Assembly (NCBI RefSeq): GCF_005490785.1
Contig: NZ_CP027295.1
Coordinates: 1,364,001 to 1,428,000 of the forward strand
Direction of reading: 5' to 3'
Length of the DNA: 64,000 bases
Source of the DNA: Brachybacterium sp. SGAir0954
GTDB taxonomy: Bacteria; Actinomycetota; Actinomycetes; Actinomycetales; Dermabacteraceae
The position numbers and the translations under genes are program-made. The notes beneath the pieces are model-generated. The model was given only the letters and a program-made list of their open reading frames with translations. It ran no database searches and was not told the DNA's origin. Below are positions 9,522 through 17,620 of this stretch, one piece after another. Each line of letters starts with the position of its first letter. Positions within the stretch are counted from its first letter, which is position 1.

Positions 9522-11441
9522 ATGACGACCCCCGACGACGCCTCCCGGCCCCTCACCGCCCGTGCGCACGGCTCCGCCCTCCGGGGCCGCGGCTGGCTCA
9601 ACACGGGCGGGGCGGACCTCAGCCTGGAGGACCTGCGCGGCAAGATCGTGCTCCTCGACTTCTGGACCTTCTGCTGCGTGAACTGCCTCCACGTCCTCGA
9701 CGAGCTGCGGCCGCTCGAGGAGAAGTGGGCGGAGGAGCTCGTCGTCATCGGCGTGCACTCCCCGAAGTTCGAGTTCGAGAAGGACCCGGTCGCGCTCGAG
9801 GCGAACATCGAGCGGTACGAGGTCACCCACCCCGTGCTCGACGACCCCGAGCTGCTCACCTGGACCGAGTACGGCGCCCGCGCCTGGCCCACCCTCATGG
9901 TGCTCGACACACAGGGCCGCATCGCCGGCAACCTCTCCGGCGAGGGCCACGCCGCGAACCTCGACCAGCTGATCGGCCGCCTCGTCGCCGAGGGCGAGGC
10001 CGACGGCTCCCTGCGCCGCGGGCCCGCCCCCACCGTGCTGGCCGAGCGCGTGCCCCAGACCCTCCGCTTCCCCTCGAAGCTCGCCGCCCTGCCCGACGGC
10101 CGGCTCGTCGTCTCCGACGCGGGCCAGCACCGGCTCGTCGTCTTCGAGGTCGACGGCGCGACCGTCGACGAGGTCATCGGCGAGGGCCGGCGCGGCCGCA
10201 CCGACGGCGACGCGGAGACCGCGCAGCTCGCCGAGCCCAACGGCGTCATCGCCCTCCCGGAGGAGATCGCGGAGGAGGTCGGCTACGACCTGCTCGTCGC
10301 GGACACCGCCAACCACCTCCTGCGCGGTGTGAAGGTGGGGCAGGACCGCCTGCTGCGCCCCCGCACCGCCACCGAGGTCACGACCGTCGCCGGCACCGGC
10401 GCGCAGTGGATGCAGGGCGAGCCGCTGCCCCGAGGCGAGGGCGACCCCCGCAGCTTCTCCCTCTCCACCCCCTGGGACCTCACCTGGTCCCATGCGCTGA
10501 ACCGGGCCGTGATCACCATGGCCGGCATCCACCAGATGTGGACCTTCGACCCCGTCACCGGGGCGCTCATGGTGCTCGCCGGCACCACGCAGGAGGGCCT
10601 CGTCGACGGCCCCGTCGTCAGCTCCTGGTGGGCGCAGCCCTCGGGCGTCGACGAGCTCGCCGACGGCCGCATCGTCGTCGCGGACTCCGAGTCCTCGGCC
10701 GTGCGCGTCATCGACCCGCAGACCATGACCGTCTCGACGCTCGTGGGCAAGGGCCTGTTCGACTTCGGCCACGTCGACGGCCCGGCGGAGGACGCGCGCC
10801 TGCAGCACCCGCTCGGCGTGACCGCCCTGCCCGACGGCCGGATCGCCGTCGCGGACACCTACAACGGCGCGATCCGCCTGATCGACGAGCACGGCGCCGA
10901 GGACGGCTCCGCGACCGTCGTCACCGTCGCGACCGATCTCGACGAGCCCTCCGGCGCGATCGTCGGCCCGCCCGTGGACGGGATCGGCCAGCTCGTGGTC
11001 GTCGAGTCCGGTGCCCACCGTGTGACCTGGGTGCCCGTCGCGAAGGCCGCCGAGCGCGTCCTTGACCACGGTGCCCAGCGCTCCGAGCGCCCCGCGACCG
11101 AGGTGGGCCCCGGCCCGCTCACCGTGCGGGTCCTGTTCACCCCGCCCGAGGGGCACAAGCTCGACAACTCGCTCGGCCCCTCGACCCAGGTCACCGTCTC
11201 GACGACCCCGCAGACGATGATCACGGCGGGCGGCGGGGTCGGCACCGACCTCGAGCGGACCATCGAGCTGGACCCCGCGTACACCGAGGGCGTGCTGCAC
11301 ATCAACGCGCGCGCCGCCTCGTGCGATGCGGACCCGGCCGTCGAGTTCCCCGCCTGCCACATGCACCAGCAGGACTGGGGGGTGCCGATCCGCGTCGTCG
11401 AGGGCGCGCCCACCACCCTGGACCTCTCGCTGCTCGCCTGA
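9522..11441 (+). CDS. Thioredoxin-like / NHL-repeat protein (NHLRC2-type)
   Basis: 639 residues in three parts. Residues about 30-170 form a TlpA/AhpC-like thioredoxin domain with the motif CCVNC (51-55) after LLDFWTF, as in NHLRC2 proteins rather than the CGPC of thioredoxin. Residues about 180-500 carry NHL beta-propeller repeats (LPDGRLVVSDAGQHRLVV, LVADTANHLLRGV, IAVADTYNGAIRLI). A C-terminal beta domain (about 540-639) ends with a CHMHQQDWGVP segment. No signal peptide, so probably cytosolic. No clear ribosome site precedes the ATG; TTCACT lies 7 bases upstream, which would fit a leaderless start. The next gene follows after 19 bases. Confidence 0.85.
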   Translation: MTTPDDASRPLTARAHGSALRGRGWLNTGGADLSLEDLRGKIVLLDFWTFCCVNCLHVLDELRPLEEKWAEELVVIGVHSPKFEFEKDPVALEANIERYEVTHPVLDDPELLTWTEYGARAWPTLMVLDTQGRIAGNLSGEGHAANLDQLIGRLVAEGEADGSLRRGPAPTVLAERVPQTLRFPSKLAALPDGRLVVSDAGQHRLVVFEVDGATVDEVIGEGRRGRTDGDAETAQLAEPNGVIALPEEIAEEVGYDLLVADTANHLLRGVKVGQDRLLRPRTATEVTTVAGTGAQWMQGEPLPRGEGDPRSFSLSTPWDLTWSHALNRAVITMAGIHQMWTFDPVTGALMVLAGTTQEGLVDGPVVSSWWAQPSGVDELADGRIVVADSESSAVRVIDPQTMTVSTLVGKGLFDFGHVDGPAEDARLQHPLGVTALPDGRIAVADTYNGAIRLIDEHGAEDGSATVVTVATDLDEPSGAIVGPPVDGIGQLVVVESGAHRVTWVPVAKAAERVLDHGAQRSERPATEVGPGPLTVRVLFTPPEGHKLDNSLGPSTQVTVSTTPQTMITAGGGVGTDLERTIELDPAYTEGVLHINARAASCDADPAVEFPACHMHQQDWGVPIRVVEGAPTTLDLSLLA

Positions 11442-11460
11442 CCCCTCCCGGAAGCTGATC

Positions 11461-13866
11461 GTGGACCTCATCACCGACTTCCCGCTCGGCGACGACCTCG
11501 CCGTCGCGCTCCTCATCCTCGGCGTCCTCTCGATCGCCGCACTCGTCGCGGGGGCCGTCGTGCCCTCCCGGCTGCGGCGCGACGAGGACGGCGCGGAGAT
11601 CGACCCCGAGCTCGGCCTGCGCCTCGGGCGCGGGCTCAGCGCGGGCGGCTCCGTGATCCTGTGGATCGGTCTCCCGCTCGTGCTGCTCGCGCTCCTCCTG
11701 CCGGGGGACACGGACCAGCGGATCCTGCGCTCGGCCCTGATGCTCGTGGGGCTGCTGCTGGGGCCGCTCGCCGCGTGGCGCGGGACCGCCGTGCAGATCG
11801 CGGCGCTCGGCCTGGACGAGGAGCGCCGGGGGACCCTGCTGCCGCGCCTCGGCGCGCTGACCGTCGCCGGGGCCCTCGCGCTCGTGGTGCTCCCGGTCTC
11901 GCTGTCCCTGTGGTTCCTCCAGCAGGCGGCCTCCGCCCCGCTCGTGGCGCTCGCCGCGGGCGCCGCCGTCTCCGCCCTCGCCCTGCGCGCGACCGCCGTC
12001 ACCGCGGACGCCGCGGGCGACGCGGCCGCCCTGCTCGTGGGCACGGACGAGCACGAGCTCGCCGCCGACGCCGAGGACAACCTCGGCGCCCCGCTGCTGC
12101 GCTCGGCGCGGATGGCCCGCCGCGGCGGCGGCCTCGCCGCGGACCTCGTCGCCGTCGCCGCCGCCCTCGCGGCCCTCGGCCTGCAGATCGGCCTGCCCGT
12201 GCTCGCGGGCGAGGCGGTGCTCGTGGTGCTGCTCGCGCTCGGCACGTCCCTGCTCGTCGCCCTCGTCTCCGCCCTCTGGCCGGTCGTGCGCGGGGAGGGG
12301 CCGATCGCCGGGCGCCTGCGCCTGGGCGGTCTCGCGCCCGCCCTCGCCGGCGGCGTCGGCGCCGTGGTCGCCGCTGCGCTGTGGCTGCCCTCGGCGTACA
12401 AGAACCTGCGCTTCGACCAGGTCGGCATGGGCAAGTTCACCGACACCGCGATCGCGGGCAACGAGCCGATGGCCCGCACCGATCTCGAGCCGCAGATCGA
12501 GTCCGCGGTCACCGACATGTCGCAGTGGATCTCCGCGACCGACGACTCCCGGGACGCCGGCGCCTTCCTCGACGTCCTCACCCTGTACACGATCTCCCCG
12601 GCGACCGTGGTCGCGGGCGCCCTGGCGCTCGGCGCCCTCGTGGCCCTCGGCGTCGTGCTGCTCGGCGGGACGCTCGCGGACCGCCACGGCCGGAGCGTGC
12701 TGCGCGCGGCCCGCACGAGCCGCACCGGCGGGGCCCTCGGCACCGTCGCGGGCCTCGGCTCCGCGGCCCTCGTCGCCGCCTCCGCCCTGGGCCTCGTGGT
12801 CCTCGTCACGGCCGTGATCAGCGTGCTCTCCGCCGGGATCCCCGCGCTCGCCCTCGCCCTGCTCGTCCATGCGGGTCTCGGCGCCCTCGTCGTCGTGAGC
12901 GGCTTCGGGGCGTCCTTCCTCGCGACGACCCTGCTGGACCGTCCCGGCGCGGACCGCGAACGGCGCGAGGCGGCCACCGCCTCCGCGACCGGCCCCCGCC
13001 TGGCGCTGCTGCTCGCCGCCGTGCTCGGGGGCCTCGCGGCCGTCGGCCCCGTCGTCACGACCGTCCAGGTCGCCGCCCGCGCCTCCTCGGTGTGGGAGGA
13101 GCGGGCGCTGCACGCGGTCACCCCGCAGTCCGTGACCCTGCTGGGCGGCCTCGCCCTCGGCATCATGGCCGTGCTGCTGGTCCTCGCCTCGCTCGCCGAC
13201 GCCGCGCGCCGGGCGGGCGCCCTCGCCGTGGTCGCCGCGCGCGCCGCGCTGCTCGAGGACCAGGACCGTCTGAGCGTCGGCGACCTGCGTGACGGCTCGC
13301 GCCGCGCCGCCGTGCCGGCCCTCGCCGTCGCCCTGCTCGCCCCCGTCGTCGCCGCCTACGGGCTGGGGCCGAGCGCCCTGGCCGGCTACGTGGTCGGCGC
13401 GGCGCTCACCGCGGCCGGGCTCGGCGTCTGGGCGATCGGCTCCGCCGCGACGCTCGAGGGCGCCGCGGACACGATCGCCGCGGGCCGTTACGGCGGTCCC
13501 GGCTCCTGGGGCCATTCCGGCGCCCTCGGCGGCGCCGTGCTCACGGGCGTCCTGCGCTCGACGCTCGGCGCGACCGCCGCCCCGCTGCTGCTGGTCGGCG
13601 CGCTCGCGGGGGCCCTCGTGGTCTCCTCGCCGGTCGCGATGATCACCGGCGGCACGAGCCACTACCTGCGCTGGGGCGTGGCCGTCGTCGCGATCGCGAT
13701 CGTCGTCGTCACCTGGGTGGTCGCCGCGACCGCTCCCGAGGTCGATCTCGAGGACGGGGAGGGCGAGGTCTCCGCGCCGCTCTTCGGCCGCCGGGACGAC
13801 CGCGACGAGGAGGAGCTCGAGACCATCGACTCGATGAGCTGGGAGAGCGACGAGGACCGTCGCTGA
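11461..13866 (+). CDS. Multi-pass membrane protein resembling a membrane-bound pyrophosphatase without its active site
   Basis: 801 residues, about 15-16 membrane helices, acidic C-terminal tail; length fits H+/Na+-translocating pyrophosphatases. Three blocks align, from memory, with that family: TSRTGGALGTVAGLGSAAL (about 418-436) with the ETGPATNVIAGLAVGMEST helix, RRAAVPALAVALLAPVVAAYG (about 619) with the REMIPPGLLAVLAP helix, and GGPGSWGHSGALGGAV (about 676-691) with GGKGSEAHKAAVVGDTVGD. At the places where PPases have DNVGDNVGD and GDPFKDTSGP this protein has AEDNLGAP (about 203) and VLRSTLGAT, so the metal- and pyrophosphate-binding Asp/Lys residues are missing. GTG start with GGAAG upstream. 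Likely co-transcribed with the NHL gene. Confidence 0.6.
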   Translation: MDLITDFPLGDDLAVALLILGVLSIAALVAGAVVPSRLRRDEDGAEIDPELGLRLGRGLSAGGSVILWIGLPLVLLALLLPGDTDQRILRSALMLVGLLLGPLAAWRGTAVQIAALGLDEERRGTLLPRLGALTVAGALALVVLPVSLSLWFLQQAASAPLVALAAGAAVSALALRATAVTADAAGDAAALLVGTDEHELAADAEDNLGAPLLRSARMARRGGGLAADLVAVAAALAALGLQIGLPVLAGEAVLVVLLALGTSLLVALVSALWPVVRGEGPIAGRLRLGGLAPALAGGVGAVVAAALWLPSAYKNLRFDQVGMGKFTDTAIAGNEPMARTDLEPQIESAVTDMSQWISATDDSRDAGAFLDVLTLYTISPATVVAGALALGALVALGVVLLGGTLADRHGRSVLRAARTSRTGGALGTVAGLGSAALVAASALGLVVLVTAVISVLSAGIPALALALLVHAGLGALVVVSGFGASFLATTLLDRPGADRERREAATASATGPRLALLLAAVLGGLAAVGPVVTTVQVAARASSVWEERALHAVTPQSVTLLGGLALGIMAVLLVLASLADAARRAGALAVVAARAALLEDQDRLSVGDLRDGSRRAAVPALAVALLAPVVAAYGLGPSALAGYVVGAALTAAGLGVWAIGSAATLEGAADTIAAGRYGGPGSWGHSGALGGAVLTGVLRSTLGATAAPLLLVGALAGALVVSSPVAMITGGTSHYLRWGVAVVAIAIVVVTWVVAATAPEVDLEDGEGEVSAPLFGRRDDRDEEELETIDSMSWESDEDRR

Positions 13867-13878
13867 CGGCCTGCGGGA

Positions 13879-14463
13879 TCAGGCCGTGGGATCCGCGCCG
13901 AGACCGCGCAGGACGAAGTCCTCGAGCGCCTCGGGGGAGTAGCGCCGGGCCGTCGGTCCCACGACGAGGCCGTTGACGATCCGCACCGTCGCGTCGACGT
14001 CGAGCGCGGGCGAGAAGGAGCCGTCGGCCACGCCGTCCCGGACGATCGTGCGCAGCACCTCCTCGATGAGCACGACGTGCTCCCGCATCCGCGCCGCGTT
14101 CTCCGCCGTGAGGGCGGTGCGCATCGTCGAGGACTGCGGCATGTGGAAGGTGAGGGACAGCTCGAGCTGGGTGCGCACGTAGCGGCGCACCGCCTCGACG
14201 GGGGAGGGGGCGCCCGCGGTCGAGGCGCGGAGCTGCTCGATGTATCCGGCCGTCTCGTGCATCGCGTACGCGACCAGGAGCGTGTCCTTGTCCGGGAAGT
14301 GGTTGTACATGGCGGTGCGACCCACCCCGGCGCGCTCGGCGATCGCCGAGAAGGTCACCGCGTCGAAGTCCTGCGCCTCGAGGAGCTCGCCGAGCGCCGC
14401 GAAGATCTTCTCCCGAGTGCGCTCGCGGTGCTCCTCGAGCGAGCCTCCGATGATCTTGGGCAT
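13879..14463 (-). CDS. TetR-family transcriptional regulator
   Basis: 194 residues. The N-terminal helix-turn-helix runs from about residue 18 to 62 ([12 protein letters not shown], then [19 protein letters not shown]), the canonical TetR pattern ending in YxxF. The C-terminal ligand-binding half is helical. Start ATG at 14463 is chosen for the GGAGGCGTG before it; the longer open frame would run back into tRNA-Gly. No adjacent divergent enzyme gene marks an obvious target, so it may act at a distance or on itself. Confidence 0.88.
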   Translation of the reverse strand: MPKIIGGSLEEHRERTREKIFAALGELLEAQDFDAVTFSAIAERAGVGRTAMYNHFPDKDTLLVAYAMHETAGYIEQLRASTAGAPSPVEAVRRYVRTQLELSLTFHMPQSSTMRTALTAENAARMREHVVLIEEVLRTIVRDGVADGSFSPALDVDATVRIVNGLVVGPTARRYSPEALEDFVLRGLGADPTA

Positions 14464-14502
14464 CACGCCTCCGGGGTCGTGGGGCCCACGCCCCCGTGTA
14501 CG

Positions 14503-14535
14503 CAGGAACCGCAGGCCGATGGCCTGCGGTTCCTG
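14503..14535 (-). terminator. Terminator hairpin downstream of tRNA-Gly
   Basis: A perfect 15-bp stem (14503-14517 with 14521-14535) around a GAT loop lies 6 bases beyond the 3' end of tRNA-Gly, in the direction of its transcription. There is no T-run, but stem length and place make it a convincing terminator that also shields the tetR gene. Confidence 0.7.
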
Positions 14536-14541
14536 TCCGAG

Positions 14542-14612
14542 AGCGGGTGACGGGAATCGAACCCGCGCTGTCAGCTTGGGAAGCTGAAGTTCTACCATTG
14601 AACTACACCCGC
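14542..14612 (-). tRNA. tRNA-Gly (anticodon CCC)
   Basis: The cloverleaf folds: acceptor GCGGGTG/CACCCGC, D arm with AATGG, anticodon stem TCAGC/GCTGA around loop TTCCCAA giving anticodon CCC, and T arm CGGGTTCGATTCCCG. CCA is not encoded. It reads codon GGG. Confidence 0.93.
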
Positions 14613-14642
14613 ATGCGCCGGCATCGGCCGACGACCTCCGAG

Positions 14643-14672
14643 AGCATACCCCGTGCCCAGGCCGCGGCGCGA
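14643..14672 (-). promoter_or_regulatory. Candidate tRNA-Gly promoter
   Basis: On the minus strand TCGCGC, an 18-base spacer and TATGCT (14648-14643) stand 31 bases before the mature tRNA. The same layout (TCGCAC, 18 bases, TATGCT) precedes tRNA-Glu in this window, which supports both. Confidence 0.45.
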
Positions 14673-14684
14673 ATCGGACGCCGG

Positions 14685-14713
14685 CTGACGACCACGACGG
14701 GGCGGGCTAGGCT
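14685..14713 (+). promoter_or_regulatory. dcd promoter, leaderless type
   Basis: CTGACG (14685-14690), 17 bases, then TAGGCT (14708-14713) make a good vegetative-sigma promoter. The expected start of transcription coincides with the GTG start codon at 14721, seven bases after the -10 box, and no ribosome site is present. Confidence 0.6.
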
Positions 14714-14720
14714 GGCACGC

Positions 14721-15314
14721 GTGCTGCTGAGCGACCACGACATCCGGACCGAGATCGAGGGCGGGCGCGTGCGCCTGGACCCCTTCGACGCGCAGATGAT
14801 CCAGCCGGCCTCGGTCGACGTGCGCATCGACCGCTACTTCCGGCTCTTCGACAACCACAAGTACGCGATGATCGACCCGTCGGTCGAGCAGGGGGAGCTC
14901 ACGCGCGAGGTCGCCGTGGACCCCGACGAGCCGTACATGCTCCACCCCGGCGAGTTCGTGCTCGCCTCCACCTACGAGCAGGTGACCCTGCCGGACGACG
15001 TCGCCGCGCGGCTCGAGGGGAAGAGCTCGCTCGGGCGCCTGGGCCTGCTGACCCACTCCACCGCGGGCTTCATCGACCCGGGGTTCCAGGGGCACATCAC
15101 CCTCGAGCTCTCGAACATGGCGACGCTCCCCGTGGCGCTGTGGCCGGGCATGAAGATCGGGCAGCTGTGCTTCTTCCGGCTGTCCTCCGCCTCGGACAGC
15201 CCCTACGGCAGCGAGGGCAACCTCAACCGCTACCACGGGCAGCGCGGCCCCACCGCCTCGCGCTCGCACCTGAACTTCCACCGCACCCGCATCCCCCTCC
15301 AGGAGGAGCAGTGA
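14721..15314 (+). CDS. dcd: dCTP deaminase (probably the dUMP-forming, bifunctional actinobacterial type)
   Basis: 197 residues. The trimeric dUTPase-fold core is plain: [20 protein letters not shown] (about 112-131) contains the conserved substrate loop, followed by [12 protein letters not shown] with the catalytic Glu, and a C-terminal [11 protein letters not shown] flexible arm. It deaminates dCTP on the way to dTTP; Mycobacterium tuberculosis Dcd both deaminates and hydrolyses to dUMP, and the similarity suggests the same here. GTG start at 14721 because the -10 box sits directly upstream. The stop overlaps the next GTG (GTGA). Confidence 0.95.
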   Translation: MLLSDHDIRTEIEGGRVRLDPFDAQMIQPASVDVRIDRYFRLFDNHKYAMIDPSVEQGELTREVAVDPDEPYMLHPGEFVLASTYEQVTLPDDVAARLEGKSSLGRLGLLTHSTAGFIDPGFQGHITLELSNMATLPVALWPGMKIGQLCFFRLSSASDSPYGSEGNLNRYHGQRGPTASRSHLNFHRTRIPLQEEQ

Positions 15315-16111
15315 CCGCTCGCACCTCCCACCGCCTGCAGCTCCCGCGGGACACCGCGCCGGAGGACGTGCTGACGATGATCACGAACGTGCGCCCCGCG
15401 GCCTCCCGCCGTGAGGACGGCGCGCTCGATCTCGGCGACGCGGCGCTGCTCGTCCCGGACACCTCGCCGCGCGGCGCGGGCCGCTGGACCCTCGAGGTCG
15501 ACCGGGACCGTGAGGACCCGGCCCCCGAGGGCGGCGACGACCTCCGCGGCTACGGCCGCGCCTTCCCCGGGGGCCTGCCCTTCGGTGCGGAGCGCGAGGC
15601 GCTGGACCTGCTGTGGTCCCTCGCGCGGCGCCTGCACGGCGCGGTCGTCACCGACGGCGGCGTGCGCCTCGAGCCGCACCCCTTCCACGTCCGCGACCTC
15701 ACCGTGGTGAGCCCGCACGCACTCGCCCCGGAGTCCCTCGCGCAGCTCATCGCGCCGCTCGAGCCCGAGGCGGAGCTCGACGAGGTGCCGGACGGCGCCT
15801 CCGCGACCGGCTACAGCGTCACGATCCCGGTGGGGCAGGGCGAGGAGATCGCCCTGCGCGTGGGACGCAGCTCCGCTCCCACGGCCCTCGCACGGCTGGG
15901 CTGGATCGACGGGGCCGTGGACTACGCGATCGTGCACCTGCCCGCGGATCCCGACGAGGACGAGACCGAGCTGCCCGATGCGGCCACGGGGGAGCGTTGG
16001 ATGGCGGCCTACCGCCGGATCGGGCTGCTCGCGGGCCTGCTCGTCGAGAGCGTCGGCGGCTACGTCGTGGACCTCGAGGGCTTCCTCGTCGATCCTGCGG
16101 ATCTCGCCTGA
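15311..16111 (+). CDS. Conserved hypothetical protein coupled to dcd
   Basis: 266 residues, soluble, no signal peptide or membrane segment, acidic. I do not recognise a family. It opens with [23 protein letters not shown] and contains a glycine-rich [23 protein letters not shown] region near 80-100 and many Asp/Glu/Pro. The GTG start overlaps the dcd stop codon by four bases (GTGA), so it is translationally coupled and probably transcribed from the dcd promoter. A role linked to nucleotide metabolism is only an inference from this coupling. Confidence 0.75.
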   Translation: MTARTSHRLQLPRDTAPEDVLTMITNVRPAASRREDGALDLGDAALLVPDTSPRGAGRWTLEVDRDREDPAPEGGDDLRGYGRAFPGGLPFGAEREALDLLWSLARRLHGAVVTDGGVRLEPHPFHVRDLTVVSPHALAPESLAQLIAPLEPEAELDEVPDGASATGYSVTIPVGQGEEIALRVGRSSAPTALARLGWIDGAVDYAIVHLPADPDEDETELPDAATGERWMAAYRRIGLLAGLLVESVGGYVVDLEGFLVDPADLA

Positions 16112-16133
16112 GCTGTCCTCGCCCGAGCGGGGC

Positions 16134-17477
16134 TCAGACCGAGGCGGAGGCCGCGCGCCCCGCGCCGCCCAGGCGGATCGGCACGAAGGCCAGCAGGCCG
16201 ATCGCGATGACGACGACGATCCCGAGGATCCCGGTGCGGGTGTCCTGCGCGATCCAGACCACGAGCGCGAAGGCCGCCGTGCCGAGGAAGCCCAGCGCTC
16301 GGCCCGTCGTCGCGTAGAGGCCGAAGTTCTCCGTCTCCCGGCCGGGCTGCGAGAGGCGCGTGAGCAGGTTCCGCGAGGCGGACTGCACCGGGCCCACGAA
16401 GAGGCAGATCGCGAGGCCCGCGACCCAGAACACGGCCGTCGCCGGCAGGAACAGGACCACGAGGCCCAGCACCACGATCGCCGCGCAGCCGCCGATGATC
16501 ACCGGCCGCGGCCCCACGGCGTCGTCGATCCGGCCGCCCAGGAACACCCCGATCCCGGCGACGAGGTTCGCGGCGATGCCGAACACGATCACCTCGACGG
16601 TCGTGAAGCCGTACGCGTTCGCCGCGAGCACGCCCGCGATCGAGAACACGGCGCCCAGGCCGTCGCGGTAGATCGCCGAGGCCACGAGGTACTGCAGCAT
16701 GACGGGCTCCTCACGCACCGCCCGCACCACGCGACGGACGATGTCGGCGTAGCCCTGCCAGGGCGTCCACCGCGCCACGGGCTCGAGGGCCTCGTGGCGG
16801 GGCGCCCACAGCAGCAGCGGCAGGGTCAGGGCGAGGATCCACAGCGCGACGAACACGGGGATCGCCCGCAGGTTCCAGCCCGCCTCGCCCGTGATCCCGA
16901 GCAGGCCCGTGCCCGGCATGACGAAGCCGACCAGCACCACGCCCAGGCACACGATCGAGCCCCAGTAGCCCACCGCCCACGCGGTCCCCGAGATGCGGCC
17001 GCGGTTCGCGGGCGTGGAGATCTCCGGCAGCACCGAGTTCACGAACACCCCCGCGAGCTCGCTCGTCACGACGCCGAGCGCGATGAGGACCGCGCCCCAG
17101 ACCAGGAAGTCCGCGTCCCGGGCGACCGTGGGCATGAGGGCGACGATCGCGACGGTCGCGAGCGTGGTGATCCGCAGCAGGGCGTTGCGCACCCCGCCGC
17201 GGTCCGCGAGGTTCCCCAGGAGCGGGGCGAGCAGCGCGATCGCGACCGCGCCGACGGCCTGCCAGGTGGTGAGGACCTGGGATCCGTGGTCCTGCGCCGC
17301 CTTCACCGCGGCGTCGCCCACGGCGCCCTCCGCGGCGACGGCGCTCGCGACGTAGGTCGAGAACACGAAGGTGAGGATCACCGAGCTGAAGGCGGACATC
17401 CCGCCGTCCCAGAGCGCGAAGGCGGTGACCGCGCGGCGCAGGGAGCGGGGGGCGGCGGGGCGCGAGGTCGCGGGCAT
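16134..17477 (-). CDS. UMF1-type major facilitator transporter (Atg22-like)
   Basis: 447 residues, about twelve membrane helices. The N-terminus LRRAVTAFALWDGGMSAFSSVI (split reading: ALWDGGMSAF near 22-31) is typical of the UMF1/Atg22 branch, where AxxDwgnsaf opens helix 1; LLGNLADRGGVRN (about 87-99) is the cytoplasmic MFS loop motif. Substrate unknown; yeast Atg22 exports amino acids from the vacuole. The ATG has no ribosome site but TACAGT (minus strand) ends 6 bases before it, so this gene too may be leaderless. It ends 22 bases from the convergent unknown gene downstream of dcd. Confidence 0.85.
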   Translation of the reverse strand: MPATSRPAAPRSLRRAVTAFALWDGGMSAFSSVILTFVFSTYVASAVAAEGAVGDAAVKAAQDHGSQVLTTWQAVGAVAIALLAPLLGNLADRGGVRNALLRITTLATVAIVALMPTVARDADFLVWGAVLIALGVVTSELAGVFVNSVLPEISTPANRGRISGTAWAVGYWGSIVCLGVVLVGFVMPGTGLLGITGEAGWNLRAIPVFVALWILALTLPLLLWAPRHEALEPVARWTPWQGYADIVRRVVRAVREEPVMLQYLVASAIYRDGLGAVFSIAGVLAANAYGFTTVEVIVFGIAANLVAGIGVFLGGRIDDAVGPRPVIIGGCAAIVVLGLVVLFLPATAVFWVAGLAICLFVGPVQSASRNLLTRLSQPGRETENFGLYATTGRALGFLGTAAFALVVWIAQDTRTGILGIVVVIAIGLLAFVPIRLGGAGRAASASV

Positions 17478-17483
17478 GGGGTC

Positions 17484-17489
17484 ACTGTA
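17484..17489 (-). promoter_or_regulatory. Candidate -10 box of the UMF1 gene (leaderless)
   Basis: TACAGT on the minus strand, 6 bases before the ATG at 17477, with no Shine-Dalgarno sequence between. The matching -35 (around 17507-17512) is poor. Confidence 0.4.
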
Positions 17490-17577
17490 CGAAGCCCGCG
17501 GGCGCCGGCGCAGGATGCCCGTGTTCGCCGAGAGTGAGAAGTGTCCCGGACGGCGGGAGGGGGCGGACCCCGGACAG

Positions 17578-17583
17578 TAGACT
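17578..17583 (+). promoter_or_regulatory. Candidate -10 box of the mrp operon
   Basis: TAGACT stands 37 bases before the mrpA start, in the 143-bp divergent gap. The spacing leaves room for the GGAG ribosome site at 17612-17615. The -35 is not convincing. Confidence 0.4.
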
Positions 17584-17620
17584 GGACGAGGCCCTTTCCC
17601 CCGCGATGGACGGAGACCGC

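Noticed and set aside
9510..13166. A 1218-codon open frame on the minus strand opposite the NHL and PPase-like genes
   Set aside because: In DNA this GC-rich, antisense frames stay open for long stretches; the product is Arg/Ala/Ser-rich with no domain, and the plus-strand genes have clear families.
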